The position numbers and the translations under genes are program-made. A stretch of 64,000 nucleotides of DNA from Pirellulales bacterium (GTDB lineage: Bacteria > Planctomycetota > Planctomycetia > Pirellulales > JANQPP01). The notes below the pieces were generated by a model. It was not told the DNA's origin, did no database searches, and was given only the letters and a program-made list of their open reading frames with translations. Where the stretch lies: positions 18,525 to 82,524 of the forward strand of contig JANQPP010000059.1 in NCBI GenBank assembly GCA_028289405.1. Reading direction: 5' to 3'. Below are positions 46,544 through 58,369 of this stretch, piece by piece (the first letter of the stretch is position 1; every line of letters starts with the position of its first letter).

Positions 46544-46677
46544 GTGCTTTGCCAAACCCAATTTTGAGGGTTGGCAAAGCACGACCGTCGAACACGTAAG
46601 TGGTTCGGCGGCAAGCAAGTAACTAGTGCTCTGCCCATCGGCATAAACCTCAGGTTTTGACCATGACAGAGCACTAG
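46544..46677. repeat. Two related palindromes, REP/MITE-like
   Basis: In the 200-base gap between two convergent genes lie two related palindromes. The first is a 15-bp stem with one bulge (46544-46559 with 46568-46582). The second is a perfect 11-bp repeat (CTAGTGCTCTG at 46623-46633 and CAGAGCACTAG at 46667-46677) with a 33-base loop. Both begin with CTAGTGCT, so they appear to be related copies. They may be a terminator pair or a small mobile repeat. Confidence 0.6.
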
Positions 46678-46693
46678 CCAGGCGCCGGTTTTT

Positions 46694-48718
<2,025 letters not shown>

Positions 48719-48771
48719 TTACCTTCGCTTGCCATGCGCGGACTCTTGCTCGAAAAAAGCGGAGGATGGGC

Positions 48772-49164
48772 TCACGTCGATTCGGGGCGGGCACATTCGG
48801 GCAGCGTGCGTACCGGAGTCCCCGGCGGGATATGCGGAACCATGCACAGGAATTTCACCGCGGACTCGCCCGTGTTTCGAAATTGGTGCACTTCGTCGGG
48901 AGCCACGTAGATCACATCCCCAGCGGAAAAGGGCCGCTCCTGGGTGTTTTCAAGAATTACGCCTTCCCCTTCCAGGATATAGACCTCGTGCTCATAGGGG
49001 TGGCTATGCCGGGGCGTGTGGCCGCTCGGCTCGACTTCGAAACAGCGCATGGCGAAATTCGGCGCGCCGTCTTTTTCATCGACGAGCCACTTTACGTGGC
49101 AGCCCTCCGCTCCTTCCATTTCCACGGGAGTCGAGGGAATTTCCGAGGTCGGCACCACTTTCAT
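48772..49164 (-). CDS. Cupin-domain protein
   Basis: A 130-residue single-domain cupin. The first motif is HTPRHSHPYEHEVYILEGEG with the two His, one Glu and later His metal ligands; the second is GDVIYVAPDEVHQFRN. These small cupins usually bind a metal and often act as dioxygenase-like or sensor proteins, but the substrate is unknown. ATG at 49164 has GGAG ten bases upstream, and overlaps the stop of the small membrane protein upstream by four bases (ATGA), so the two are co-translated. An extended frame reads from 49239. Confidence 0.82.
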   Translation of the reverse strand: MKVVPTSEIPSTPVEMEGAEGCHVKWLVDEKDGAPNFAMRCFEVEPSGHTPRHSHPYEHEVYILEGEGVILENTQERPFSAGDVIYVAPDEVHQFRNTGESAVKFLCMVPHIPPGTPVRTLPECARPEST

Positions 49165-49541
49165 CGCGAAGTTTCTCCAGCATCGGCGGTGTGCATTGGT
49201 TGTTTCTCCGATTGGCGGTCCCGCTGCCGGCGGTACCACCAGCGGTCCGTTCCCATGGCCCCCAGCATGGCCACGGCCAGCAAGGCCAATTCGCTTGCCA
49301 TGAGGGTAGCACCATGCTCGGAAAAGACGCGCATTAAGGGATGCGCCGCAGCTTCCTGGACACCGTTGTAATCCTGCGCGGCATGTACCGATTGAAACGC
49401 CATCACCGTGTAACCGCAGGCGCTCACCAAGAAGGCGGTTCCGCAGAGCACGACGAGCGAATAAAACGGATTCGCGCGTAAAAATCGGTCTAGCATACTC
49501 GGCTTATTCGGGGCTTTTCGTACCGGCAACAGGTCTTCCAT
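49161..49541 (-). CDS. Small two-helix membrane protein
   Basis: A 126-residue membrane protein with two hydrophobic segments (NPFYSLVVLCGTAFLVSACGYTVM and ALLAVAMLGAMGTDRW) and a basic C-terminal tail. I do not recognise a family. Its stop overlaps the cupin start, so the two genes form an operon. The start may be the ATG at 49541 or 49496; neither has a strong Shine-Dalgarno. Confidence 0.6.
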   Translation of the reverse strand: MEDLLPVRKAPNKPSMLDRFLRANPFYSLVVLCGTAFLVSACGYTVMAFQSVHAAQDYNGVQEAAAHPLMRVFSEHGATLMASELALLAVAMLGAMGTDRWWYRRQRDRQSEKQPMHTADAGETSR

Positions 49542-49692
49542 TCGACATTTCGATTATAGGCATGAACCGCTCCGCTGAAAGATGGACCGAAATGGTGATG
49601 CGCGCTTTCACCGCGCGATTCCGCGTGGGAGAATGAAGAGCCAACGTCGACTTTCCTCCCCGCCTTCCATCGTCAGGATCCTCGCCGTGTCG

Positions 49693-51375
49693 ATGCACCA
49701 ATTTCGTGAGCCGCAAGGTCGTCGTACTCATTCCGCGAAACGGATGTTCTTGGTCCTTGCAGTCCTTACGTATTTACCCCTGGGGCGGCTGACCTCGGAG
49801 GCCAACGCCGATCACCTTCGAGATCTGCAGGAGCAGGCAATGCGGTCGGGAAGTGCCGCATGGGGTTATTGGGGGCCGAATCCAGAGAAGTATGTCTCGT
49901 GGTCCTCTCATTCCAACCGGCTCATACCCGTTTACACGTTCGGCATCGGTTTGGATGACTTTCAGGACAAGAACAGCGTTTACCGCCGTCAGGTGGCCCT
50001 ACAGAAACTTTACGGCCACTTGCCGGCGAATACGCTAGCGCCAGACGCCACGTATCTGGATCAAACGGACATCCACCGCCTCCAGGAAGCGGCCCTCGCG
50101 GCGGGAAAGACGCAAATCATCCTCTTCGTGTTCGACGGCATGGATTGGCAGACGACCTGGGCGGCGGCGACGTACAAGGCGGGCCAAGTCGCCTATCGTG
50201 AAGGCCGCGGAACGGGACTGCACTTCCAGGATTTTCAGGGAGTCGAGACCGATTTCGGCTTCATGGTCACGAGCCCTTTCAGCGGCGGCGAGGATGTCGA
50301 TCCCGATGCACAAGTGATTCGCACCATCGAGGACCGCTCCACAGGCGGTTATGACCCGGCACGAGGGGGATATTTTCCCTGGAGTCGCGCGACGGATCCG
50401 CTCTACATCGTCGGCAAGTCCCGGCAGCAGCCGCACTCGTACACCGATTCTGCTTCGTCGGCGACCTCCATGACCAGCGGTGTCAAAACCTTCAACGCCG
50501 CCATTAACGTGGACCGCTTTGGACAGCAAACGCTGCCGTTCGCACAGCTCGTGCAGCAGTTGGGGTGGGGTGTGGGGATCGTGACCAGCGTGCCCATCAG
50601 CCACGCCACACCCGCGGCAGCTTACGCGCAGAATGTCTCCCGGAGCGACTACCAAGATATTACACGAGACTTACTCGGCCTACACTCCGTGTCCCACCGC
50701 CAGTTGCCCTTGCCCGGCGTCGACGTCTTATTGGGTGCCGGATGGGGGGAACATCGAGACGACGATGCTAGCCAGGGACGCAACTTCATTCCCGGTAATC
50801 GCTACTGGGACATGTCGGAGATCGATGAAATTGACGTGGAGCAGGATGGTCAATATCGCATCGTTCAACGCCAAGCAGGTGTCTCCGGACGGACGGCGTT
50901 GCACGAAGCGGCACGGCATGCGGCCCGCCAAGGTGAGCGGCTCTTTGGCCTGTTCGGCGTTGAGCGCGGACACTTACCGTACCAGACGGCCGATGGTGCA
51001 TTCGATCCGACGGTGGGCGTCTCAGGAAAGGCAGAAACTTACACTTCCGCCGACGTCTTCGAGAATCCGACTTTAGCCGATCTGACTTCGGCGGCTCTCA
51101 CCGTATTGGAAAGCCAATCACAAGGCTTCTGGCTTTTGGTGGAGTCGGGTGACGTCGACTGGGCCAATCACGACAACAACCTTGACAATTCGATTGGCGC
51201 CGTGCTCAGCGGAGACGAGGCTGTTCACCGGGTAACGACATGGGTCACGGAGACACAAAACTGGGAGAAAACCGCCTTGATCGTCACCGCCGACCATGGC
51301 CACTACCTGATGCTCACCGACCCCGGAGCCTTACTGCGTTCACGTGGCACAAGGCGCCTCCATGGGAATCGCTAG
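49693..51375 (+). CDS. Exported alkaline phosphatase (PhoA type)
   Basis: A 560-residue exported phosphatase of the alkaline phosphatase family. The nucleophile region is DSASSATSMTSGVKTFN (Asp-Ser-Ala-Ser pattern), with the metal-binding FVFDGMDW and the VESGDVDWANHDNN and TADHGHYLML motifs. The end (DPGALLRSRGTRRLHGNR) differs from typical termini, so a terminal frame change cannot be excluded. A signal peptide follows the ATG at 49693 (MFLVLAVLTYLPLGRLTSEANA); the open frame begins at 49582. Phosphate scavenging at the cell surface is the likely role. Single gene on this strand. Confidence 0.85.
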   Translation: MHQFREPQGRRTHSAKRMFLVLAVLTYLPLGRLTSEANADHLRDLQEQAMRSGSAAWGYWGPNPEKYVSWSSHSNRLIPVYTFGIGLDDFQDKNSVYRRQVALQKLYGHLPANTLAPDATYLDQTDIHRLQEAALAAGKTQIILFVFDGMDWQTTWAAATYKAGQVAYREGRGTGLHFQDFQGVETDFGFMVTSPFSGGEDVDPDAQVIRTIEDRSTGGYDPARGGYFPWSRATDPLYIVGKSRQQPHSYTDSASSATSMTSGVKTFNAAINVDRFGQQTLPFAQLVQQLGWGVGIVTSVPISHATPAAAYAQNVSRSDYQDITRDLLGLHSVSHRQLPLPGVDVLLGAGWGEHRDDDASQGRNFIPGNRYWDMSEIDEIDVEQDGQYRIVQRQAGVSGRTALHEAARHAARQGERLFGLFGVERGHLPYQTADGAFDPTVGVSGKAETYTSADVFENPTLADLTSAALTVLESQSQGFWLLVESGDVDWANHDNNLDNSIGAVLSGDEAVHRVTTWVTETQNWEKTALIVTADHGHYLMLTDPGALLRSRGTRRLHGNR

Positions 51376-51771
51376 TGAGCCAGGAGAACGTGTTCCGGAT
51401 GGATGCGTCGCCGCGTGAGGTGTCACTTCACGGACCCCATAGAGCACGAGATGACGACGCGAAAACCTGGAACGGGGCCGCTACCGCTTGGAAATTATTT
51501 ACGATGCCGGATTTTGGCACGCATGCGGCGTTTCTTTCGACCTTGCTTCCTTCTTCCCTTACCAGATTTTTTGACTCCCACTCGGCATACTCCTTTTCTG
51601 AATGCACGCGAAAAAAGGGTGAAACATACAGACAAAAACGATTATCGCGGAACATTGGCACCACACCTGAGCCGGCGATTCGGCATGGACGAAACCATCC
51701 CGCGAACTTTTAAGCATACCATCTCCGCAAACCGCTAGACAAGGCTTGAATTTGCTAACGCCCGCAGCCGC
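51376..51771. other. Gene-poor stretch before the metK promoter
   Basis: No gene was identified. Open frames here are short and unlike any family. I also looked for a SAM riboswitch upstream of metK and did not see one. A translation in another frame that overlaps the phosphatase 3' end continues into this region and could reflect a frame change. Confidence 0.35.
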
Positions 51772-51801
51772 TTGCTCCGCACGACCGTCGCGACCTATAC
51801 T
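51772..51801 (+). promoter_or_regulatory. Possible metK promoter
   Basis: TTGCTC (51772-51777) and TATACT (51796-51801) are separated by 18 bases. The -10 box matches the consensus in five of six positions, the -35 box poorly. The leader to metK would be about 70 bases. Confidence 0.35.
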
Positions 51802-51873
51802 ACTGTGGCTCGCTATTTTGGCGGTGCCGGAAAAGTCAGATGTCGACGAAATAAAATGTAAAGGGGAATCTTC

Positions 51874-53058
51874 GTGGCGAATCGGAACTACTTGTTTACC
51901 AGCGAATCCGTCAGCATGGGCCATCCGGACAAGTTGGCCGACCGTATTTCCGACGGAGTTCTCGACGCGTTATTTGCCCAAGACCCTTACAGCCGGGTGG
52001 CGTGTGAAACGCTCGTTACCACGGGCATGGCCATGATTGCCGGGGAGATATCGACGAGCGCCGTCGTGGACTATAGCGCGATTGTGCGGGACGTCATCCG
52101 GGAAGTCGGCTATGTCGATGACGACATGGGCATTTGTGCCGATACCTGCGGCGTCCTGGTCAGCGTGGACAAGCAAAGCCCCGATATCGCGGTAGGCGTC
52201 GATGAAGACTCGGATTCCGGCAAAGATATTGGTGCCGGCGACCAAGGGTTGATGTTCGGGTTTGCCTGCCGGGACACTCCCGAGCTGATGCCGATGCCCA
52301 TCGCGCTGGCGCATCGCATCACGAATCGACTGACCGAGGCTCGTCGGGCAGGCGATGTCAACTGGCTCCGGCCAGACAGCAAAAGTCAAGTCACCATCGA
52401 ATACGATGGTTTCAAACCGGTACGCCTGGATACGGTCGTGGTCTCCACGCAACATGCGCCGGAAGTGGAACAGGAAGCGATTCGCCGCTTTGTGATCGAT
52501 GAAATCATTCGGCCTTGCCTTCCCGCAGCGTTCGCCGATGACGAAATCACGTACCATATCAATCCCACGGGCAGGTTCGTCGTGGGCGGCCCACATGGCG
52601 ATTGTGGCCTGACGGGGCGGAAAATCATCGTTGATACGTATGGCGGCTGGGGCCGTCACGGCGGCGGCGCGTTTAGCGGAAAGGATCCGACCAAGGTAGA
52701 CCGCAGCGCTGCCTACATGGCCCGGCATGTCGCCAAGAATATCGTGGCGGCGGGACTCGCGGAACGCTGCGAAGTGCAACTTGCCTACGCGATTGGCGTG
52801 AGCGAACCGGTCAGCGTCCATGTCGATACCCAGGGAACGGGAAACGTCGATGATTCCCGGCTGTGCGATGTGGTACGAGAATTCTTCTCCCTGACACCCA
52901 GTGGAATCATCGAGTATCTCGACCTTCGCAGGCCGATTTACCGTCTCACCACGTCTGGGGGTCATTTTGGCCGACAAGAACCGGAATTCACTTGGGAAAA
53001 CACCGAGCGGGCGGAGGAGTTGGCCCAAGCCGTCAATGCGGGAACCGTCAAGGTTTGA
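51874..53058 (+). CDS. metK: S-adenosylmethionine synthetase MetK
   Basis: MetK, 394 residues, normal length. It makes S-adenosylmethionine from methionine and ATP. The family motifs are all present: [17 protein letters not shown] at the start, [13 protein letters not shown] in the middle, and [22 protein letters not shown] later. The start is GTG at 51874 ([13 protein letters not shown]), with AAGGGG seven bases upstream. No riboswitch was seen. A hypothetical membrane gene lies downstream. Confidence 0.97.
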   Translation: MANRNYLFTSESVSMGHPDKLADRISDGVLDALFAQDPYSRVACETLVTTGMAMIAGEISTSAVVDYSAIVRDVIREVGYVDDDMGICADTCGVLVSVDKQSPDIAVGVDEDSDSGKDIGAGDQGLMFGFACRDTPELMPMPIALAHRITNRLTEARRAGDVNWLRPDSKSQVTIEYDGFKPVRLDTVVVSTQHAPEVEQEAIRRFVIDEIIRPCLPAAFADDEITYHINPTGRFVVGGPHGDCGLTGRKIIVDTYGGWGRHGGGAFSGKDPTKVDRSAAYMARHVAKNIVAAGLAERCEVQLAYAIGVSEPVSVHVDTQGTGNVDDSRLCDVVREFFSLTPSGIIEYLDLRRPIYRLTTSGGHFGRQEPEFTWENTERAEELAQAVNAGTVKV

Positions 53059-53197
53059 AACAGTGGCGTGATTCCCGGCTCGATCAGGTCGCGACGTTTC
53101 TTTCGGGATTCATCATTCGCCGTGACAAGTGGCGTGCCACCCCCGCGAGCAGACCAGCGCGTTTTCATCCTGACACCGCCGACTCGCGAGGGAAAAC

Positions 53198-54085
53198 GTG
53201 GAGATGCATGCGCGAGCCGAGACGCCGTGGCCGGATGATGGACGGATTCCCACGACGTCGCACATGCAAAGTGGGCTAGAGCTCACCCGCTGGCTCATCA
53301 GCTTGTCTCTAGCCGGAATGGTTTTGCTGTTGCTGCTGCGCGGTGGGCAAGGAGCATTGCATCGCCAATTCACGGTCGTACCATTTTTCATGGCCGCCGC
53401 GGTGGTTCCCCTTTTCTCCTGGCTGTTTCGCATGGTCTTGCTCAAAGGCCTGCCAGCACGAAGCGCCCGCTCGGGTAAAACCGCGTTGCATGCAGTCGCG
53501 AGCGTATTCTGGGTCGTGGGACTCTGGCCTGTCGCACCGTCACGACTGCTCGCCACCGCAATGGTCTTGTCCGTAGGGTTGACTGAAGCGGTGCTTTGGT
53601 TTCAGCCTCGAAAGCATCGGAGTCGCTCAAGCGTGCACAAGTGGGCGGCCAAATCGCTGAATCAAGAAACCGCCAGTGGAGCCGACTCAGCGGAGGATTC
53701 CATGGCGGCCACCTGGCAATTGCAAACGAATCCCCGCGTCACCGAGGCGACCCTCCGCACATCGGACGAGTCGGGAACATCCTCTTTGCAAGGCTGGCAA
53801 CGTATTCACTTTGTTCCGCGACAGCGTACGGCGGCGTTGCATTTGGCTTTCTGCCCTCCTCTGTCGAACCGGCCTTCCGTGGAATTCGAGCCGCAAGGCG
53901 ATCACGCAGCCGAAGTCCGGATGTCGGATGTGCAAAACTATGGAGTGCGAGCGGAAGTCAAGTTGTCCAGCCCCGCCGAAAACGCGCTGGATGTCATCGT
54001 GGAATATTTCGTGACGAGCGGCGCTTCTCCGGATTCGACCGCTAAGCCAGACACGGTCTCTGGTGCGAGTCGCCCGAACTTGTAA
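53198..54085 (+). CDS. Hypothetical membrane protein
   Basis: A 295-residue protein of unknown family. It has four or so hydrophobic segments in the N-terminal half (LTRWLISLSLAGMVLLLLL; FTVVPFFMAAAVVPLFSWLF; LHAVASVFWVVGLWPVA; LLATAMVLSVGLTEAVLWF), then a long polar tail from residue 150 that contains a likely beta domain (LHLAFCPPLSNRPSVEFEPQ). It could be a planctomycete-specific envelope protein. The gene ends 67 bases before the convergent pseudopilin operon. Confidence 0.65.
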   Translation: MEMHARAETPWPDDGRIPTTSHMQSGLELTRWLISLSLAGMVLLLLLRGGQGALHRQFTVVPFFMAAAVVPLFSWLFRMVLLKGLPARSARSGKTALHAVASVFWVVGLWPVAPSRLLATAMVLSVGLTEAVLWFQPRKHRSRSSVHKWAAKSLNQETASGADSAEDSMAATWQLQTNPRVTEATLRTSDESGTSSLQGWQRIHFVPRQRTAALHLAFCPPLSNRPSVEFEPQGDHAAEVRMSDVQNYGVRAEVKLSSPAENALDVIVEYFVTSGASPDSTAKPDTVSGASRPNL

Positions 54086-54152
54086 CGATTCCGTCGCGGT
54101 GCATCACGAGTCGCAACAGCGCGAATTCCGTTGCGCCTAACCGAAGCATGCT

Positions 54153-55871
54153 CTAGCGAATCGCCCGCCGCAGGCTATGGCGAACGGGCTGCATGCTGTG
54201 ACGCGCGAAGCCTGGAGGGGGATCCATTTCGAACATCGCGTCGCGTTGCAGGTATAACGTATCCTGAATCAACACGTCGCCGCCGCAGACGACGGGCCCC
54301 CGAACTTTGGTTTGGCCTTCAATTCGCAACTCGCCCGTCACGAACACGAGTCCATCGAGCCGGGAGGGATAGAGATCCACTTGGTCGGTGTCTTCCCCGT
54401 ACAACACATCTCCATTGCCTGGTGGATTGAAGTTTTCTAGAAGCTCCGCCTCGCTGAGCGCGGCCAACGACGGATTCAACAGAAAGTCGCCTTCAACAAG
54501 CAACGCAGGAAAATGGCGAACCGCGGGCTGCCAGAAGACCGGTTTGCCGTTCATCGCGGAGCCTGGACCAGGCTGGATCAGAACGAGCGTTCCCACGATG
54601 CGGCTACTTTCAATGTCCACACGCTCTCCCTGGCAGTCGATGAGGTAGATGCCCTCGGGCTGAGTTTCACCCGTGTATGGATTATGGTTCGGCCCGAGGA
54701 ACTGACGTTGAATGGTGCGATGCGGAGAAACGCGCCGCGCGGAGACGTCATCCAAATAGAGATCGGCCGTGCCGCCATCTCCAAAAGACACGAGCCGTAA
54801 CCTGGCTTCAATAATCCGGCCGCTCCAAGTGGGGGCCATCTCCGCCGCCAATAACTGCCAGGAGGTGCCCAAAGGCGCGAGGCCACCTTCAAAGCGGAAC
54901 AAGGTATTGTCTTCGTTCTGTAGTTCCAGCACCCATTGCCCTTCCGTGCTTTGCCCGTCCGTGCGGACCCAGCCTTGGATGCGATACGTCGTTCCCGAAC
55001 CGTAGCCTTGGACGACGGAAGTCCAATCGTAAGCGGGTCCCGCCTCATCACTCAGCCGGTCCGAAACGAGCATGGAAGCCAACGCGCCATGGCTTTCCGA
55101 ATTGGAGGAGGTCACATCGCAATTGAATGCCTGCCACGGTTCCAGACCCTGTTCGAAATTCGTGTTCGCTAGCAAATTCGGACTTTCGAAGGGGATGCTG
55201 GAGATATGGATCCATGTTCCGCGAGATTTGTACTCGTCGAGCGCCGCGACGGTCGGCAGTTCCCGCGGCGGCGCATTCGCGGTCGTGTCTTGCTGGAAAC
55301 TTCCTCCGCTGATGGAGCCGCCCGCCTCCACGGAACTGGACACGAGGGAAGATGTCGCGGAGAGATTTTGTTGTGCGCCAATGCCCCCCTCGGCGAAGAC
55401 CGTGGCCCCTACCAATGAAACGTCTCCACCAGCCCATAGGTTCGCGGCCAAACAGTGCAGTCCACTCGTCTCCGGAGCCAGGGTGACTTCCACGAACTGC
55501 TTCGATTTGCCTTTGGTCCCCTCGCCTCTCAATACCAAGGGATCTTGATCGGAGTCGCTCAAGTCATTGTCGCTGGGGTCGTTTGCGATCAAGGAATAGG
55601 TTCCGCCACCCAGCGAGGTTTCCGAGATCCACATACCGTCAGAAAAATCCAAACGCCACTGCGGATTGGATGCGATACGTTCCAGTCCGATCCGCAATGC
55701 GGCTTGGGCATTGAGGCGGGCTTGGGCGGCATCCACGTAGCCTAACATGGCACGTTGTTGCAAGCGTTGAATCGCCATCGCGGAGATGGCCAACGTCGAT
55801 ACGACCATCGCCGTGCCCAACACGAGAATAAACACTTGGCCAGATCGGGCAGCGGACAGGGAGCGTGACAT
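54153..55871 (-). CDS. GspK/PilX-like pseudopilin-cluster protein with carbohydrate-binding-like domain
   Basis: A 572-residue protein that opens with a hydrophobic helix (GQVFILVLGTAMVVSTLAISAMAI), like the PilX/GspK minor pilins but without a clean prepilin site. A domain near residues 250-400 (ANTNFEQGLEPWQAFN; YRIQGWVRTDGQSTEGQW; IIEARLRLVSFGDGGTADLYLDDVSAR) resembles a carbohydrate-binding sandwich. Later comes SRLDGLVFVTGELRIEGQT, as in PilX-associated beta-helix pieces. ATG at 55871 is preferred to 55889. It ends the operon of four pseudopilin genes, all on the minus strand with gaps or overlaps below 50 bases. Confidence 0.7.
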   Translation of the reverse strand: MSRSLSAARSGQVFILVLGTAMVVSTLAISAMAIQRLQQRAMLGYVDAAQARLNAQAALRIGLERIASNPQWRLDFSDGMWISETSLGGGTYSLIANDPSDNDLSDSDQDPLVLRGEGTKGKSKQFVEVTLAPETSGLHCLAANLWAGGDVSLVGATVFAEGGIGAQQNLSATSSLVSSSVEAGGSISGGSFQQDTTANAPPRELPTVAALDEYKSRGTWIHISSIPFESPNLLANTNFEQGLEPWQAFNCDVTSSNSESHGALASMLVSDRLSDEAGPAYDWTSVVQGYGSGTTYRIQGWVRTDGQSTEGQWVLELQNEDNTLFRFEGGLAPLGTSWQLLAAEMAPTWSGRIIEARLRLVSFGDGGTADLYLDDVSARRVSPHRTIQRQFLGPNHNPYTGETQPEGIYLIDCQGERVDIESSRIVGTLVLIQPGPGSAMNGKPVFWQPAVRHFPALLVEGDFLLNPSLAALSEAELLENFNPPGNGDVLYGEDTDQVDLYPSRLDGLVFVTGELRIEGQTKVRGPVVCGGDVLIQDTLYLQRDAMFEMDPPPGFARHSMQPVRHSLRRAIR

Positions 55872-55878
55872 GCATTTC

Positions 55879-56745
55879 TCACTTGACAAGAATCGTCACA
55901 AAATCGCTGGCGAATGCCCCGCGAGTATCCGTTGCCATTAGCGTCACCTCGTAAATTCCCGCCTCCGAGAACGTGTGTGTCACGCTAGCCCCCGAGCCCG
56001 AGTCATCATCCCCGAAATCCCAGGAGTAGCTAAGCAATTCTCCATTGGGATCTTGCGAATCAGAGGCGGAGAAGGTCACGGAGAGCGGCGCGTCACCGAA
56101 AACGGGCCAACCGCTGGCAACGGCTCGCGGTGGGGAATTGCCAGGTGGAATGTCCCAGGCGGCTCCTTCTTGCACATCGATTTCCTCAGGTATCGGCCAA
56201 GACGTCGTGGCCACCGCTTCCAGATGAGCCAGTGGCTGGTTCTCGTGCAGCACGGCCACGACAATCTGCTTTACGCCCGATGTCACATTCGCGGGCAAGG
56301 GCTGTAAATCGTTGTTCGCGTCCACATATTGCACCGTAACTTGACGTGACCAATCGGCGAAGCCATCTAATGGAGTGCCGTCCTTGGACTGCGGTGGCGA
56401 GGACTGCCAGTTCTGATAATCGTCCACATCGTCGAATGCCGCACGGTTGGTGGTCGACTCGCCCGCTTCCGGGCCGAATTGGATGTTCCCTTGTGGATCT
56501 TCAAAACGCGTGGCGAGGATCTCGGCCATCAAGTCTTGTGCCAGAGCGCTAGCCTTGGCCTGCCGACTCGTGACGCCCGCCGTGAGCAGCGAAACTTCCA
56601 ACGCGGTGAGGGCCGACACCAAGAGCAGACCCACGACCGCGCTGGCGAGTACAACTTCCGCCAACGCCAACCCACCACGGGAGGACACCGCCCGCGGCCT
56701 AGTTGCCAGCTTGATCTTCGGAAGTCCAAATCGATACATAGTCAA
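55879..56745 (-). CDS. Pseudopilin-like protein with C-terminal PKD domain
   Basis: A 288-residue protein. The N-terminus has a prepilin-like helix (GLALAEVVLASAVVGLLLVSALTALEV), resembling GspI/PilV. The C-terminal about 85 residues form a PKD domain: PVFGDAPLSVTFSASDSQDPNGELLSYSWDFGDD and THTFSEAGIYEVTLMATD. A PKD fold on a pilin-type protein is unusual and suggests a role in surface contact. It overlaps the 3' end of the next upstream gene by 47 bases, so the genes are tightly packed. Confidence 0.75.
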   Translation of the reverse strand: MTMYRFGLPKIKLATRPRAVSSRGGLALAEVVLASAVVGLLLVSALTALEVSLLTAGVTSRQAKASALAQDLMAEILATRFEDPQGNIQFGPEAGESTTNRAAFDDVDDYQNWQSSPPQSKDGTPLDGFADWSRQVTVQYVDANNDLQPLPANVTSGVKQIVVAVLHENQPLAHLEAVATTSWPIPEEIDVQEGAAWDIPPGNSPPRAVASGWPVFGDAPLSVTFSASDSQDPNGELLSYSWDFGDDDSGSGASVTHTFSEAGIYEVTLMATDTRGAFASDFVTILVK

Positions 56746-58369
56746 ACTCGGCCTGACTGCCAGAAGGATAAAGACTCACAAAGCGGTCACTGGGAACCGG
56801 CGCGAAAGTCGTGTAGGTATACGCACCGTGATCCGCGCCTTGCACACGAAGGTGGACCATGTCGTGCTCCGCCGCGACAACGAGTCGAACTTCCACGAAC
56901 CCGTTCGTCAGGTTGGACACCGTTGCTAACGGCGAAGCCGATGCGCCGTTCGGATGATTGAACAAAGCGAGTTCCTGCGTTCCATCCGGCTTAAGTTGCA
57001 ATCTCAAAAGCAGCGGCGCGTATCCTCCATCAACACGCATTTCAAACAGGGCACCGTCTCCACCCAGCGCCGCATTTCGAAAGCGGATCCGCACCGTGGT
57101 CGTTCCGGCGAAATCGTGGCCGGGACGATTTTCCAACCTCGTATTGGCATGCCACACGCCGTCGGCGAGCGAGGCCTGATTGAATGACTGTCCGTCTTGA
57201 CGAATCCAATCGGCCACACCGTCGAAATTCCGGTCCGTGTTGGTGGGGTCTTCGGAGAAGCCGGCCAGCCACCAGTTCCCCACCACCTCCGGGGCCGGGC
57301 GGAGCAAAACCTCACTACGGAGATTCGCCTCGACGTGCTTTCCGACTCGATACGTGACGCGGAGCCTCTGTAAGAAATGCCGCGTGAGCGTGACGGGATT
57401 TTCCGCCACGACATAACGTCCATACAGCCGATACAATAGGGATCCCGTCGGATGCGACCACGTGGCCCCTTGCGATGTGCTGAGAATCAAGCCGGAAGAT
57501 CCGCCATCGGACCGCAACAACATTTGCGAACTGCCGGCGGTATCGCCCGCGAATACCAGGCAAGCACCTTCGTAGGGAGCCAACCCCGTGATGGGAACGG
57601 CGAACGATTTCCATGCCGGGTTCGCCGGCACGGCCACGCTCATGAACGAAATTGGAGACTGCCAGTTCCCGACCGGTTTTTCGTCGATCGAAGCGAGGTA
57701 CGTCCGGCTGGTCACGGTGCCGACCGGAACGGTGGGTGAATATGCAAGTAGTTCGACGCGGGTAATCGACCAATGCCGAGCATTCGTGGGAAGAATGGTG
57801 TCGCGAAACCGACTCGGATGAAAGTACTGCCCGACCCAGTGGTCCAAATCAACGCTCTCATCACTGGAAGAGACGGGCAAATCGTGACTGTCCAGCAAGA
57901 CTTCATCGGTTTCCCGAGTGGGTACGAAGCGTTCCGTAACGGTTTCCAAGTCATAGTCGAGGGAAAACGCTTGAACATCCTCCGCCACGATTCGCGGAGC
58001 CTGGCCATTGAGCGTCCGCAAAAGTGGATCCCCCGGAGTACCCGACCAAGCGTATCTCACGGCATCCTCGATCCCGTCGCCGGTGAGATCCGGCACGACA
58101 AAGCGGACAGACTGCGGTGAGCGTTCGAGTACCCGCGTCGCGAACTGCAATTCGTCACGAAGTTCTTGCAGACCCCGCGCGGTGATCACCGTGTTGCCCG
58201 GCCCGTGAGGTGTCGTGGCCACCAATCGCGCGATCAAAATGGTGGAGCCCAACCCAACGAAGAGCAGAGCTGCCGTGGCCAGGCTCACGACCAATTCAAG
58301 CAACGTGAAGGCCGTTCTGACTCGCGCACGTTGGATCCGCCATGGAAAGTCGCTTCCCTTGTTGTTCAT
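56699..58369 (-). CDS. PilW/GspJ-like protein with LamG-like C-terminus
   Basis: A 556-residue protein with a classic prepilin start (RTAFTLLELVVSLATAALLFVGLGS), as in PilW/GspJ. Much longer than usual (about 200). The middle has repeated beta-sandwich segments (PVGTVTSRTYLASIDEKPVGNWQ and similar) and the C-terminal about 150 residues resemble a LamG/concanavalin-like sandwich (VWHANTRLENRPGHDF; FVEVRLVVAAEHDMVHLRV). The start overlaps the GspH stop by four bases (ATGA), which suggests co-translation. Probably a surface-exposed minor pseudopilin. Confidence 0.75.
   Translation of the reverse strand: MNNKGSDFPWRIQRARVRTAFTLLELVVSLATAALLFVGLGSTILIARLVATTPHGPGNTVITARGLQELRDELQFATRVLERSPQSVRFVVPDLTGDGIEDAVRYAWSGTPGDPLLRTLNGQAPRIVAEDVQAFSLDYDLETVTERFVPTRETDEVLLDSHDLPVSSSDESVDLDHWVGQYFHPSRFRDTILPTNARHWSITRVELLAYSPTVPVGTVTSRTYLASIDEKPVGNWQSPISFMSVAVPANPAWKSFAVPITGLAPYEGACLVFAGDTAGSSQMLLRSDGGSSGLILSTSQGATWSHPTGSLLYRLYGRYVVAENPVTLTRHFLQRLRVTYRVGKHVEANLRSEVLLRPAPEVVGNWWLAGFSEDPTNTDRNFDGVADWIRQDGQSFNQASLADGVWHANTRLENRPGHDFAGTTTVRIRFRNAALGGDGALFEMRVDGGYAPLLLRLQLKPDGTQELALFNHPNGASASPLATVSNLTNGFVEVRLVVAAEHDMVHLRVQGADHGAYTYTTFAPVPSDRFVSLYPSGSQAEFDYVSIWTSEDQAGN

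Noticed and set aside
51240..51713. Frame overlapping the alkaline phosphatase 3' end
   Set aside because: It could mark a frameshift at the end of the phosphatase, but the residues do not match the family, so it is not called a gene or a break.
51720..51873. SAM riboswitch upstream of metK
   Set aside because: No stem-loop set with the expected conserved segments was found in this leader.
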